From positions 370,623 to 434,622 of the forward strand of contig AYMW01000001.1 in assembly GCA_000496475.1 (NCBI GenBank): a stretch of DNA of 64,000 nucleotides. Direction: 5' to 3'. Of this stretch, positions 43,926 through 51,931 are shown in pieces; the stretch's first letter is position 1; every line of letters starts with the position of its first letter. The position numbers and the translations under genes were made by a program. The notes below the pieces were generated by a model. The model was given only the letters and a program-made list of their open reading frames with translations. It had not been told where the DNA came from and made no database searches. The DNA comes from Betaproteobacteria bacterium MOLA814. Lineage in GTDB: Bacteria; Pseudomonadota; Gammaproteobacteria; Burkholderiales; Burkholderiaceae_C.

Positions 43926-45056
43926 TTAGGTTGGTGGTTGCGCGTGTTGCAGCTGCGCCAAGCCCACCTCGTTGGCGATATGCAACGTTTGCGTGGGGTA
44001 AGCGAACTGAGCACCGTGCTGGTTCACAATCGCCATGATCCGCGTCAGCACGTCTTCCTTGATGGCGTGAAATTGCAACCAATCGGTTGTAGTCGTGAAC
44101 ACATACACCATGAACTCTAAATGCGATGCTGCATAAGCGTTGAAATGGACAATTTGCGTTTGCTGTTGGGCTATATCAGGGTGGCTTTTGAGCATCGCAC
44201 GCACATCGTTCACAACAGCATGCAGGACGTGTGCGTCTTCATAACGAATGCCTATATTTTCATAAATACGTCTGTGTGCCATTCGCGATGGATTTTCTAC
44301 AATGATGGAGGAAAACATAGAGTTAGGGATGTACAAGGGCCTTTTGTCAAAGGTGCGAATGCGCGTGAGGCGCCAGCCTATATCCTCTACGGTGCCTTCA
44401 ATGTCACGGTCAGGTGAGCGTACCCAATCGCCCACAGAAAATGGCTTGTCAAGGTACAACATGAGGCCGCCAAAAAAGTTGGCCAATAAATCTTTTGCGG
44501 CAAAGCCTACCGCGACACCGCCTACGCCACCAAAAGCCAATACACCTGAAATTGAATAGCCCAACGTTTGCAAAGCCACTAAAAACGCAGTGATCACCAC
44601 GCTCAAACGCAGCAGCTTGCCAATGGCAGTGGCTGTGGTTTTGTCCATAGGCGCAGCGCAGCGCTGCTCGTCAATCAAATTGGTTTCTGCAAAGCGGATA
44701 AAACGCGTGAAAAACATTGCGACGATCACAATGTAGGACATGCTGCGCACTTCTGGCCACAACTCGAGCAGGGAGCTTTGTGTGGCGTTGTCCAGCACCT
44801 TAGCGGCTACTGTCAATCCAATCGTCCACACAAACAAACGCACCGGGATACGCGCGGCGTCTAGCAGCGCGTCGTCCCACAAGGACTTGGTATTGGCAAC
44901 CACCTTTTCGGAGGCGTCTATGAAACGCATCAAAACAAAATTACACAACACAGTGAACAACACCACCACAAAGACTTGGCTCAACCAAATCTTTGGGTCG
45001 CTAGAGGTCTGTAGGAGGTAGGCGTATAAATCAGTTAAAGCTTGCATAACTGCCAT
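43926..45056 (-). CDS. MscS-family mechanosensitive ion channel
   Basis: This 376-residue membrane protein has about four to five membrane segments before the conserved MscS pore helix and beta domain: GVGGVAVGFAAKDLLANFFGGLMLYLDKPFSVGDWV (about 165-200, pore-lining and beta start). RRIYENIGIRYEDAHV and IMAIVNQHGAQFAYPTQT mark the alpha/beta C-terminal vestibule. It opens under membrane tension to release osmolytes after osmotic downshock. It resembles the YnaI/YbdG-type with extra N-terminal helices. It is transcribed towards the oxidoreductase. Confidence 0.93.
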   Translation of the reverse strand: MAVMQALTDLYAYLLQTSSDPKIWLSQVFVVVLFTVLCNFVLMRFIDASEKVVANTKSLWDDALLDAARIPVRLFVWTIGLTVAAKVLDNATQSSLLELWPEVRSMSYIVIVAMFFTRFIRFAETNLIDEQRCAAPMDKTTATAIGKLLRLSVVITAFLVALQTLGYSISGVLAFGGVGGVAVGFAAKDLLANFFGGLMLYLDKPFSVGDWVRSPDRDIEGTVEDIGWRLTRIRTFDKRPLYIPNSMFSSIIVENPSRMAHRRIYENIGIRYEDAHVLHAVVNDVRAMLKSHPDIAQQQTQIVHFNAYAASHLEFMVYVFTTTTDWLQFHAIKEDVLTRIMAIVNQHGAQFAYPTQTLHIANEVGLAQLQHAQPPT

Positions 45057-45128
45057 TGTAAATAGCGTTCAAGCTTGGTTGCTTGCTGGGCTGAAGTCGC
45101 TTAATGCGATCTGACCGTTATATCCAAG

Positions 45129-46616
45129 TTAGGTTAAAGCCGCCACTGCTCGCTCCCACTGCGCCATTTTTGCTTGAGCCTGGTCTGTTGACCACTGCGG
45201 CTCAAACACCCGCTGCACACGCCACTGGGACTTCAGCTGGTTCAAGTCTTGGTATATACCAACATGCAGCCCAGCAAGATACGCCGCGCCCAGCGCCGTG
45301 GTTTCTACAACTTGAGGGCGCACTACAGATACACCAGCCAAGTCAGCTTGCATTTGCATCAGCAAATCATTGACACAGGCGCCGCCGTCAACACGCAGCT
45401 CCGTAACGGCTTGTCCGCCATGGCACAACGCATCTTTGCTCATGGCTTGCAACAAGGCCGTGCTTTGCAGGGCAATGCTCTCTAAAGCAGCTCGGGCAAT
45501 GTGTGCCATGGTGGTGCCACGGCTCAGTCCTGTAATGCTCCCTTGTGCATCAGGCAACCAGTAAGGTGCACCCAAGCCCGTAAAGGCCGGCACCATGATG
45601 ACGCCCCCGCTATCGGGCACGCTGGAGGCTAAGGCTTGTACGTCAGCGCTGGCATCAATGGCACCCAAACCGTCTCGCAGCCACTGCACAACTGCACCGC
45701 CCATAAACACGCTGCCTTCCAAGGCATACGAGGGTGTAGCGCCCCATTGCGCCAAGCGTGTGGTGATCAAGCCGTTGGCGCTGGCCAAACCTTGATCTCC
45801 GGTATGCATGAGCATGAAGCAGCCAGTGCCGTACGTATTTTTAGCCTGCCCTGGCTCGAAACAAGTTTGACCAAATACAGCCGACTGCTGATCACCAGCC
45901 ACACCACCAATAGGCCAGCGATGACCAACGATGTTGGCGTCTGTAAAGCCAAATTCAGCACTTGAGGCCAACACCTCTGGCAGCATGCTGCGGGGAATAT
46001 TGAGCTCGGCCAACAAGCTGTCATCCCATTGTCCAGTATGGATGTTGAACAACATGGTGCGCGCCGCATTGCTCACATCTGTAACGTGGCGCTTGCCACT
46101 GGTTAATTGCCAAATAAGCCATGTATCCACTGTGCCAAACACCAAATCGCCTTGGTCGGCCAAAGCCTGCGCGCCGTCGACGTGGTCGAGTATCCAGCGA
46201 ATTTTCGTGCCTGAAAAATACGGGTCTAACAGCAGACCAGTTTTGCTGCGTACTGTGTCCAGCAATCCTTTGTCACGCAAGCCACCACAAATAGAGGTGG
46301 TGCGCCTGTCTTGCCACACGATGGCGTTGTAAATGGGTTGGCCAGTGCGCCTGTGCCACACCAGCGTGGTTTCGCGTTGGTTGGTAATACCAACGCCGGC
46401 AATGTCACTAGGGTTGATGTCACTTGTACCCAACACCTTGGCCAGTACGGCAAGCTGGGTATTCCAAATGGCAAACGGATCGTGCTCAACCCAGCCTGGA
46501 TTAGGAAAAATTTGCTCAAACTCTTGCTGTGCACTGGCGGCAATGTCTCCGTTGTCTTTAAACAAAATGGCCCTTGAACTGGTGGTTCCTTGGTCTAAGG
46601 CAATCAAATATGACAT
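45129..46616 (-). CDS. glpK: Glycerol kinase
   Basis: GlpK phosphorylates glycerol with ATP to sn-glycerol 3-phosphate. From the ATG at 46616 it has 495 residues, with GGAG 8 bases upstream. Visible are the FGGY/actin-fold start IALDQGTTSSRAILF, the glycerol-binding NQRETTLVWHRRTG, the AIVWQDRRT stretch and the ATP-binding DGGACVNDLLMQMQADLAG region near the end. The upstream-extended frame has an atypical N-terminus. It lies downstream of glpR on the minus strand. Confidence 0.96.
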   Translation of the reverse strand: MSYLIALDQGTTSSRAILFKDNGDIAASAQQEFEQIFPNPGWVEHDPFAIWNTQLAVLAKVLGTSDINPSDIAGVGITNQRETTLVWHRRTGQPIYNAIVWQDRRTTSICGGLRDKGLLDTVRSKTGLLLDPYFSGTKIRWILDHVDGAQALADQGDLVFGTVDTWLIWQLTSGKRHVTDVSNAARTMLFNIHTGQWDDSLLAELNIPRSMLPEVLASSAEFGFTDANIVGHRWPIGGVAGDQQSAVFGQTCFEPGQAKNTYGTGCFMLMHTGDQGLASANGLITTRLAQWGATPSYALEGSVFMGGAVVQWLRDGLGAIDASADVQALASSVPDSGGVIMVPAFTGLGAPYWLPDAQGSITGLSRGTTMAHIARAALESIALQSTALLQAMSKDALCHGGQAVTELRVDGGACVNDLLMQMQADLAGVSVVRPQVVETTALGAAYLAGLHVGIYQDLNQLKSQWRVQRVFEPQWSTDQAQAKMAQWERAVAALT

Positions 46617-46674
46617 GTATGAAACTCCAAAAATGTAAGGCTTGTTACGACGCTTTTGGATGCACAGCGCAGCT

Positions 46675-47475
46675 TCAAGCGGCAACCACGCATTCAACGC
46701 CGGCGTTGTCCATGAGGTCAGTGAACAGTGGCGGTGGCGTCATGTCTGTAAACACCACATCCAACTCGTCAATACGGCCCAGCTCGACCATCGCGGGACG
46801 AGAAAACTTGGTGCTGTCAGCACACAGCCAGACTTGACGTGAGTTGGCGATGATGGCTTTGGCCACCTTGACCTCTCTGAAGTCAAAGTCGCGTAATGTG
46901 CCGTCATCTTCAATGCCACTGATACCAATTAGACCGATGTCCACCTTGAACTGACGGATAAAGTCTACCGTGGCCTCGCCAGTGATACCGCGGTCTAACG
47001 CACGAACAACACCGCCTGCAACAATCACCTCGCAGTCTTCGTTGGCGCTGAGGGTTGCAGCCACATTTAAATTGTTGGTAATGACACGCAAGCCCTTGTG
47101 CTGAAGCAGTTCCTGCGCAATGGCTTCTGTCGTGGTGCCAATATTCAAAATCAGTGAACACCCATTGGGAATACGAGCGGCAACAGCTTGAGCAATACGC
47201 TGCTTGCCAGTGGCCTGCATCGCTTGGCGTCGCATGTAGTTGACATTTTCAGTCGTCGACACCGGCATACACACACCGCCATGAAACCGCGCCAAAAAGC
47301 CAAATTCCGCCAAGCGCTGTACATCACGTCTCACCGTTTGTAGCGTCACGTCAAAGCGTGACGACAAGGACTCGATGGTGACCGCTCCATGGCGTTTGAC
47401 CTCCTCAACAATGGCTTGCTGGCGCACATTGGGTGTGAAGGGTGTATGTAGGTTAAATACGTGTGTGTCATGCAT
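46675..47475 (-). CDS. glpR: DeoR-family glycerol repressor GlpR
   Basis: This 266-residue regulator has the DeoR winged helix (RQQAIVEEVKRHGAVTIESL, RFDVTLQTVRRDVQRLAEFGFLARFHGG) followed by a sugar-phosphate-binding domain with NIGTTTEAIAQEL, NNLNVAATL and GISGIEDDGTL. GlpR-type proteins bind glycerol 3-phosphate and release DNA. It sits between glpK and the divergent transporter operon. The next segment has repeated ACGAA sites that it may bind. The longer frame to 47523 adds a non-family hydrophobic stretch, so I start at 47475. Confidence 0.93.
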   Translation of the reverse strand: MHDTHVFNLHTPFTPNVRQQAIVEEVKRHGAVTIESLSSRFDVTLQTVRRDVQRLAEFGFLARFHGGVCMPVSTTENVNYMRRQAMQATGKQRIAQAVAARIPNGCSLILNIGTTTEAIAQELLQHKGLRVITNNLNVAATLSANEDCEVIVAGGVVRALDRGITGEATVDFIRQFKVDIGLIGISGIEDDGTLRDFDFREVKVAKAIIANSRQVWLCADSTKFSRPAMVELGRIDELDVVFTDMTPPPLFTDLMDNAGVECVVAA

Positions 47476-47527
47476 GGATAGGACGATAACCGAACAAAAA
47501 GGAACGCAGAAAAGGGTAAACACCTAT

Positions 47528-47620
47528 AAAACGAAGAAATAAAACCTATTAACATGCATCAAACGAAAAAAACAAAACGTTTACGAACACAAAAGAACAT
47601 ATTGCATATGAGCAAACGAA
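47528..47620. promoter_or_regulatory. Cluster of ACGAA sites, candidate GlpR operator region
   Basis: Between glpR and the transporter operon, ACGAA occurs at 47531-47535, 47563-47567, 47583-47587 and 47616-47620, three of them preceded by AA. The segment around 47605-47622 (TATGAGCAAACGAATATA) partly resembles the enterobacterial GlpR operator, which is built on ATGTTCG...CGAACAT. Operator role is inferred. Confidence 0.45.
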
Positions 47621-47654
47621 TATACAGCGCACCGGTGCACAGAAGTGAGTCAGC

Positions 47655-48731
47655 ATGAGCTTGGAGCTACAACAGGTCAGCACCGTCGTTGATGGGCACA
47701 CACACATCTACCCGCTGGATATGGCGCTCAAACCAAACAGCCTTACCGTGCTGCTTGGAGCCACACAAGCTGGCAAAACCTCTTTGATGCGCGTGATGGC
47801 AGGTCTAGACAAACCCAGCAAAGGCAGGTTGCTGTTTGACGGGGAAGATGTGACCGGTCGCTCTGTTCGTGAACGCAACATAGCCATGGTGTACCAACAG
47901 TTCATCAACTACCCGTCTATGTCGGTGTTCGACAACATCGCCTCACCACTCAAGCTGGCTGGGCGTGACACAGCTGCCAGCATCACGCAACGGGTCAATG
48001 ACATGGCCGATCGCTTGCACATCAGCCAGTTCTTGCAGCGCTTACCGGCCGAATTGTCTGGCGGTCAGCAGCAACGCGTGGCATTGGCAAGAGCGCTTAT
48101 TAAAGCAGCTCCCCTGACATTGCTTGACGAGCCGTTGGTCAACTTGGATTACAAACTGCGAGAAGAATTACGCGAGGAACTCACAGCCGTATTTGATGTG
48201 GGCAACTCAACCATCGTGTACGCCACAACTGAGCCCGGTGAGGCATTGCTGCTGGGCGGTCATACCGCTGTGATGTACGAGGGCAAGCTGTTGCAATACG
48301 GCCCTACCAATGAGGTGTTTCAGCGTCCCATGAATGTTCAGGTTGCCACTGCCTTTAGCGACCCGCCCATGAATGTCTTAAGCGCAACAAGCACAGACGG
48401 TGTCTTAGATTTAGGCTCAGCAATCACCATCCGAATTGCACAATACAACAAGGCATCTGGCCCCGTCAGTGTCGGCTTGCGTGCAAATGCCGTGACCTTG
48501 GATCAAGGCACTGATGGTGTGGCGCTCGCAGCGCGGGTTGAGTTGTCTGAGATCTCTGGCTCAGACACGTTCATTCACTTGAGTACCGCATTAGGCCCGC
48601 TTGTGGCGCAAGTATCTGGCGTGCAACACATGCAACTGGGCAGCCAAACCAATGTCTACTTGCAACCCAAACGCACCTTTGTGTTTGACAAGGCTGGCAA
48701 CCTGAGCCACGCCCCACACAACAACGCATAG
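47655..48731 (+). CDS. glpS: Glycerol ABC transporter ATP-binding protein 1 (GlpS-type)
   Basis: One of two ATPases of the glycerol importer. The 358-residue protein has Walker A GATQAGKTS, the signature LSGGQQQRVALARAL and Walker B LTLLDEPLVNLD, then a C-terminal TOBE-type domain (about 240-358). The switch histidine, normally in a THD or THDQ motif, is replaced: the sequence reads YATTEPGEAL. So one composite ATP site would lack its catalytic histidine. Its partner lacks a proper signature, so the pair should form one active and one degenerate site. It starts the operon glpSTPQ-DUF2160-glpV. Confidence 0.93.
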   Translation: MSLELQQVSTVVDGHTHIYPLDMALKPNSLTVLLGATQAGKTSLMRVMAGLDKPSKGRLLFDGEDVTGRSVRERNIAMVYQQFINYPSMSVFDNIASPLKLAGRDTAASITQRVNDMADRLHISQFLQRLPAELSGGQQQRVALARALIKAAPLTLLDEPLVNLDYKLREELREELTAVFDVGNSTIVYATTEPGEALLLGGHTAVMYEGKLLQYGPTNEVFQRPMNVQVATAFSDPPMNVLSATSTDGVLDLGSAITIRIAQYNKASGPVSVGLRANAVTLDQGTDGVALAARVELSEISGSDTFIHLSTALGPLVAQVSGVQHMQLGSQTNVYLQPKRTFVFDKAGNLSHAPHNNA

Positions 48732-48743
48732 ACAAACAACCAC

Positions 48744-49823
48744 ATGGCACAAATAGACTTAAAACTGGCGCACTCATACAAAGCCAACCCAACAGAGCCG
48801 GCAGACTATGCGCTCCACCACATGGACATGCGGTTTGAGAACGGTGGCGCCTACGCTTTGCTCGGGCCATCAGGTTGCGGCAAAAGCACCATGCTCAATA
48901 TCATGTCTGGGTTGTTGGCCCCTTCGGAGGGCACTGTTCTGTTTGACGGGAAAGATGTATCGCATCAAACCCCTCAGGAGCGCAACATTGCACAAGTATT
49001 CCAGTTCCCCGTCATTTACGACACCATGACGGTGGCTGACAACCTGGCTTTCCCGCTGCGCAACCGCAAAGTGGATGCCCAATACATTCAAAAACGCATA
49101 CATGACATTGCAGAGATGCTGGAACTGGGTCCCATCATGCAACGACGTGCGGCAGGCTTGAGCGCAGATGTCAAACAGAAAATTTCGCTGGGCAGAGGGT
49201 TGGTCAGGCCAGACGTCAGCGCGATATTGTTTGATGAGCCACTCACAGTGATTGATCCACACTTGAAGTGGCAGTTGCGGCGCAAACTCAAGCAAATTCA
49301 CAACGAGCTAAAACTCACGCTGATATACGTGACACACGACCAAGTGGAGGCACTGACCTTTGCCAACCAAGTTGTGGTCATGTCGCAAGGACGAGCCGTT
49401 CAAGTTGGCTCACCACAAGAACTGTTCGAGCGTCCAGCCCATACATTTGTTGGCCACTTTATTGGCTCCCCAGGTATGAACTTTATCAATGCAAGCGTCA
49501 CCACCGAACGCAATATCAACCTGGCAGGGCAACTGCTGCAAATACCAAGCAATCAAACGCTGGCGACTGGCCCAGTAACTGTTGGCATTCGCCCAGAACA
49601 CCTACAAACCACCCCCTCAGGTCAGAGTAATGAGTTGCAAGCAACCGTCACACGCGTGCAAGACGTGGGGACTTACTACCTCATTACATGTGCGGTTGAA
49701 GGCGCACTGTTGAAGTCACGCCAAAACAAGTCAGACATACCCGCGCAAGTTGGCACCTCGATTGGGCTCAATGTGCTCAATGAAAACACCTGTTACTACA
49801 TCAACGAAGAATTGGTCACATGA
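48744..49823 (+). CDS. glpT: Glycerol ABC transporter ATP-binding protein 2 (GlpT-type)
   Basis: This 359-residue ATPase has Walker A GPSGCGKSTM, Walker B AILFDEPLTVID and the switch histidine YVTHDQVEAL. The signature is degenerate: LSADVKQKISLGRGL stands where LSGGQ is expected. This complements the other ATPase, which has a good signature but no switch histidine. C-terminal residues about 235-359 form a regulatory TOBE-like domain. It begins 12 bases after glpS and overlaps the permease start by 4 bases. The glycerol assignment comes from this family's known genetic context with glpD and glpK. Confidence 0.93.
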   Translation: MAQIDLKLAHSYKANPTEPADYALHHMDMRFENGGAYALLGPSGCGKSTMLNIMSGLLAPSEGTVLFDGKDVSHQTPQERNIAQVFQFPVIYDTMTVADNLAFPLRNRKVDAQYIQKRIHDIAEMLELGPIMQRRAAGLSADVKQKISLGRGLVRPDVSAILFDEPLTVIDPHLKWQLRRKLKQIHNELKLTLIYVTHDQVEALTFANQVVVMSQGRAVQVGSPQELFERPAHTFVGHFIGSPGMNFINASVTTERNINLAGQLLQIPSNQTLATGPVTVGIRPEHLQTTPSGQSNELQATVTRVQDVGTYYLITCAVEGALLKSRQNKSDIPAQVGTSIGLNVLNENTCYYINEELVT

Positions 49824-50707
49824 TGCAAAAACCTTATAACAACGCGGCATGGTGGCTTATTTTGCCAGTGCTTATTTGCGTTGCTTTTTCATCGATATTG
49901 CCATTGATGACTGTAGTCAACTACTCGGTACAAGACATCATTTCTCCAGATAGACGCGTCTTTGTAGGCACCGAATGGTTTGTTGAAACCATGCGTGATA
50001 GCGAGTTACACAGCGCATTATGGCGTCAAATAAAGTTTTCTTTTTGGGTGCTGGCCATTGAAATCCCACTGGGTATAGCCATTGCTTTGTGCATGCCAGT
50101 AACAGGCTGGCGTGCATCCGCGACCTTGGTGGTTGTGGCCTTGTCATTGCTCATCCCTTGGAACGTTGTTGGCACCATTTGGCAAATTTTTGGCCGCTCA
50201 GACATTGGCTTACTTGGTGCTAGTTTGTTGTACCTGGGCATTGACTACAGCTACACCAGCAACCCGCTACACGCTTGGCTGACTGTGTTGATCATGGACG
50301 TGTGGCACTGGACACCATTGGTGGCCCTGCTAGCTTATGCAGGCTTGCGCTCAATTCCTGATGCCTACTACCACGCTGCTCAAATTGATGGCGCTAGTAA
50401 ATGGGCCGTGTTTCGCTACATTCAGTTGCCAAAAATGCAGAGTGTGTTGGTGATTGGGGTGCTGCTGCGTTTGATGGACAGCTTCATGATTTATACAGAA
50501 CCCTTTGTACTAACCGGTGGAGGGCCAGGTAACTCCACGACATTCCTTAGCCAGTATTTGACACAAAAAGCGGTTGGGCAATTTGACCTTGGGCCTGCTG
50601 CGGCGTTCTCTCTGGTGTATTTTTTAATTATCTTGTTGATGTGCTACGTGCTCTACAACTGGATGCAAAACACTGGCGCAGCCAACAAGGACAGTCAGCA
50701 TGCTTAA
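49820..50707 (+). CDS. glpP: Glycerol ABC transporter permease 1 (GlpP-type)
   Basis: This 295-residue membrane protein has six hydrophobic segments and the EAA-type loop YYHAAQIDGASKWAVFRYIQLPKM (about 186-209). It forms half of the channel together with the next gene product. Its ATG overlaps the glpT end and its stop overlaps the glpQ start, so translation of the operon is coupled. Confidence 0.92.
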   Translation: MMQKPYNNAAWWLILPVLICVAFSSILPLMTVVNYSVQDIISPDRRVFVGTEWFVETMRDSELHSALWRQIKFSFWVLAIEIPLGIAIALCMPVTGWRASATLVVVALSLLIPWNVVGTIWQIFGRSDIGLLGASLLYLGIDYSYTSNPLHAWLTVLIMDVWHWTPLVALLAYAGLRSIPDAYYHAAQIDGASKWAVFRYIQLPKMQSVLVIGVLLRLMDSFMIYTEPFVLTGGGPGNSTTFLSQYLTQKAVGQFDLGPAAAFSLVYFLIILLMCYVLYNWMQNTGAANKDSQHA

Positions 50708-51515
50708 CAAACAAAACCTAGGCATCAAACGCATAGGTCTATCGCTATACCTGCTGTTTGCCTTGTTGCCCATTTACTGGATGGTCAACATGAGCTTTAA
50801 GACCAACAATGAGATTGTGTCTAGCTTTACCTTGTTGCCTTTGAATTTTACGTGGGACAACTACATCACCATATTCACTGACCCATCTTGGTACATGGGC
50901 TATGTCAACAGCCTAATTTATGTGGCCATGAACACGGTTATTTCGCTGAGTGTGGCGCTGCCAGCGGCCTATGCGTTCTCACGCTACCGCTTCATTGGCG
51001 ACAAGCACGTCTTCTTTTGGTTGCTCACCAACCGCATGACCCCACCAGCTGTGTTTTTGCTGCCCTTCTTCCAGCTGTACACAACCGCTGGTTTGATGGA
51101 CACACACATAGCAGTAGCTTTAGCTCACCTCATATTTAATGTGCCCTTGGCTGTGTGGATTTTGGAAGGTTTTATGAGCGGAATTCCGCGTGAAATTGAC
51201 GAAACAGCCTACGTTGACGGCTACAGTTTTCCTAAGTTTTTTGTACGCATATTCTTACCGCTCATCAAGGCAGGTGTCGGGGTTGCGGCATTCTTTTGTT
51301 TCATGTTCAGCTGGGTGGAGTTGTTGCTTGCAAGGACCTTGACCAGCGTCGATGCCAAACCTATTGTGGCCACCATGACACGTACCGTCAGTGCCTCGGG
51401 TATGGACTGGGCAACACTTGCCGCTGCTGGCGTACTGACCATCATTCCTGGCGCCATCGTTATTTGGTTTGTTCGTAACTACATTGCAAAAGGTTTTGCA
51501 ATGGGCCGTGTCTAG
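50700..51515 (+). CDS. glpQ: Glycerol ABC transporter permease 2 (GlpQ-type)
   Basis: This 271-residue protein has six membrane segments. The EAA-type loop is IPREIDETAYVDGYSFPKFFVRIFLP (about 161-186), typical of the MalG side of such importers. It completes the transmembrane channel with the preceding permease. The start overlaps the end of that gene by 8 bases. Note that the name glpQ here denotes the permease of this ABC system, not the E. coli glycerophosphodiesterase. Confidence 0.92.
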   Translation: MLNKQNLGIKRIGLSLYLLFALLPIYWMVNMSFKTNNEIVSSFTLLPLNFTWDNYITIFTDPSWYMGYVNSLIYVAMNTVISLSVALPAAYAFSRYRFIGDKHVFFWLLTNRMTPPAVFLLPFFQLYTTAGLMDTHIAVALAHLIFNVPLAVWILEGFMSGIPREIDETAYVDGYSFPKFFVRIFLPLIKAGVGVAAFFCFMFSWVELLLARTLTSVDAKPIVATMTRTVSASGMDWATLAAAGVLTIIPGAIVIWFVRNYIAKGFAMGRV

Positions 51516-51539
51516 ACACACAACAACAAGGTTTAAAAC

Positions 51540-51848
51540 ATGTTTACTTGGATGTACTGGACCACGCCTGTCGCGGTTTTCTTTACGGTTATTGCGCTGC
51601 TGATTACAACCATGACCGTGTGGGAGCTCAAGTCTCCCACCGTGATGCGCAAGGGTTTTCTACCAATCGCCACCACACGTGGTGACCGATTATTTATTGG
51701 CTTGTTATCTGCGGCCTATATCAACCTGATGTTTCTTGGCTTAGGCGAGACGCTGATGACGTGGCTGTCGCTTGAACAAGAACCCAGCGTTTGGATCAGT
51801 CTTGTCATATCAATCATGTCCCTGGGACTGATTATGAGAAAAGGCTGA
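51540..51848 (+). CDS. DUF2160 small membrane protein
   Basis: This 102-residue protein has about three hydrophobic segments (near 10-28, 55-75 and 83-99) and matches the DUF2160 pattern TWMYWTTPVAVFF and PTTRGDRLFIGLLSAAYINL-like stretch (here ATTRGDRLFIGLL). DUF2160 is a standard member of glycerol ABC operons between the permease and binding-protein genes. Its role is unknown; a subunit or assembly factor of the importer is the usual guess. It lies 24 bases after the permease gene. Confidence 0.92.
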   Translation: MFTWMYWTTPVAVFFTVIALLITTMTVWELKSPTVMRKGFLPIATTRGDRLFIGLLSAAYINLMFLGLGETLMTWLSLEQEPSVWISLVISIMSLGLIMRKG

Positions 51849-51931
51849 ACTCAAAAGAACCTGACCTTTTTATCCCGCAAAGGTCTTTTGGTATGTGTAT
51901 TGAGCGGGCTGTTAACTATATTGGAGATGAC

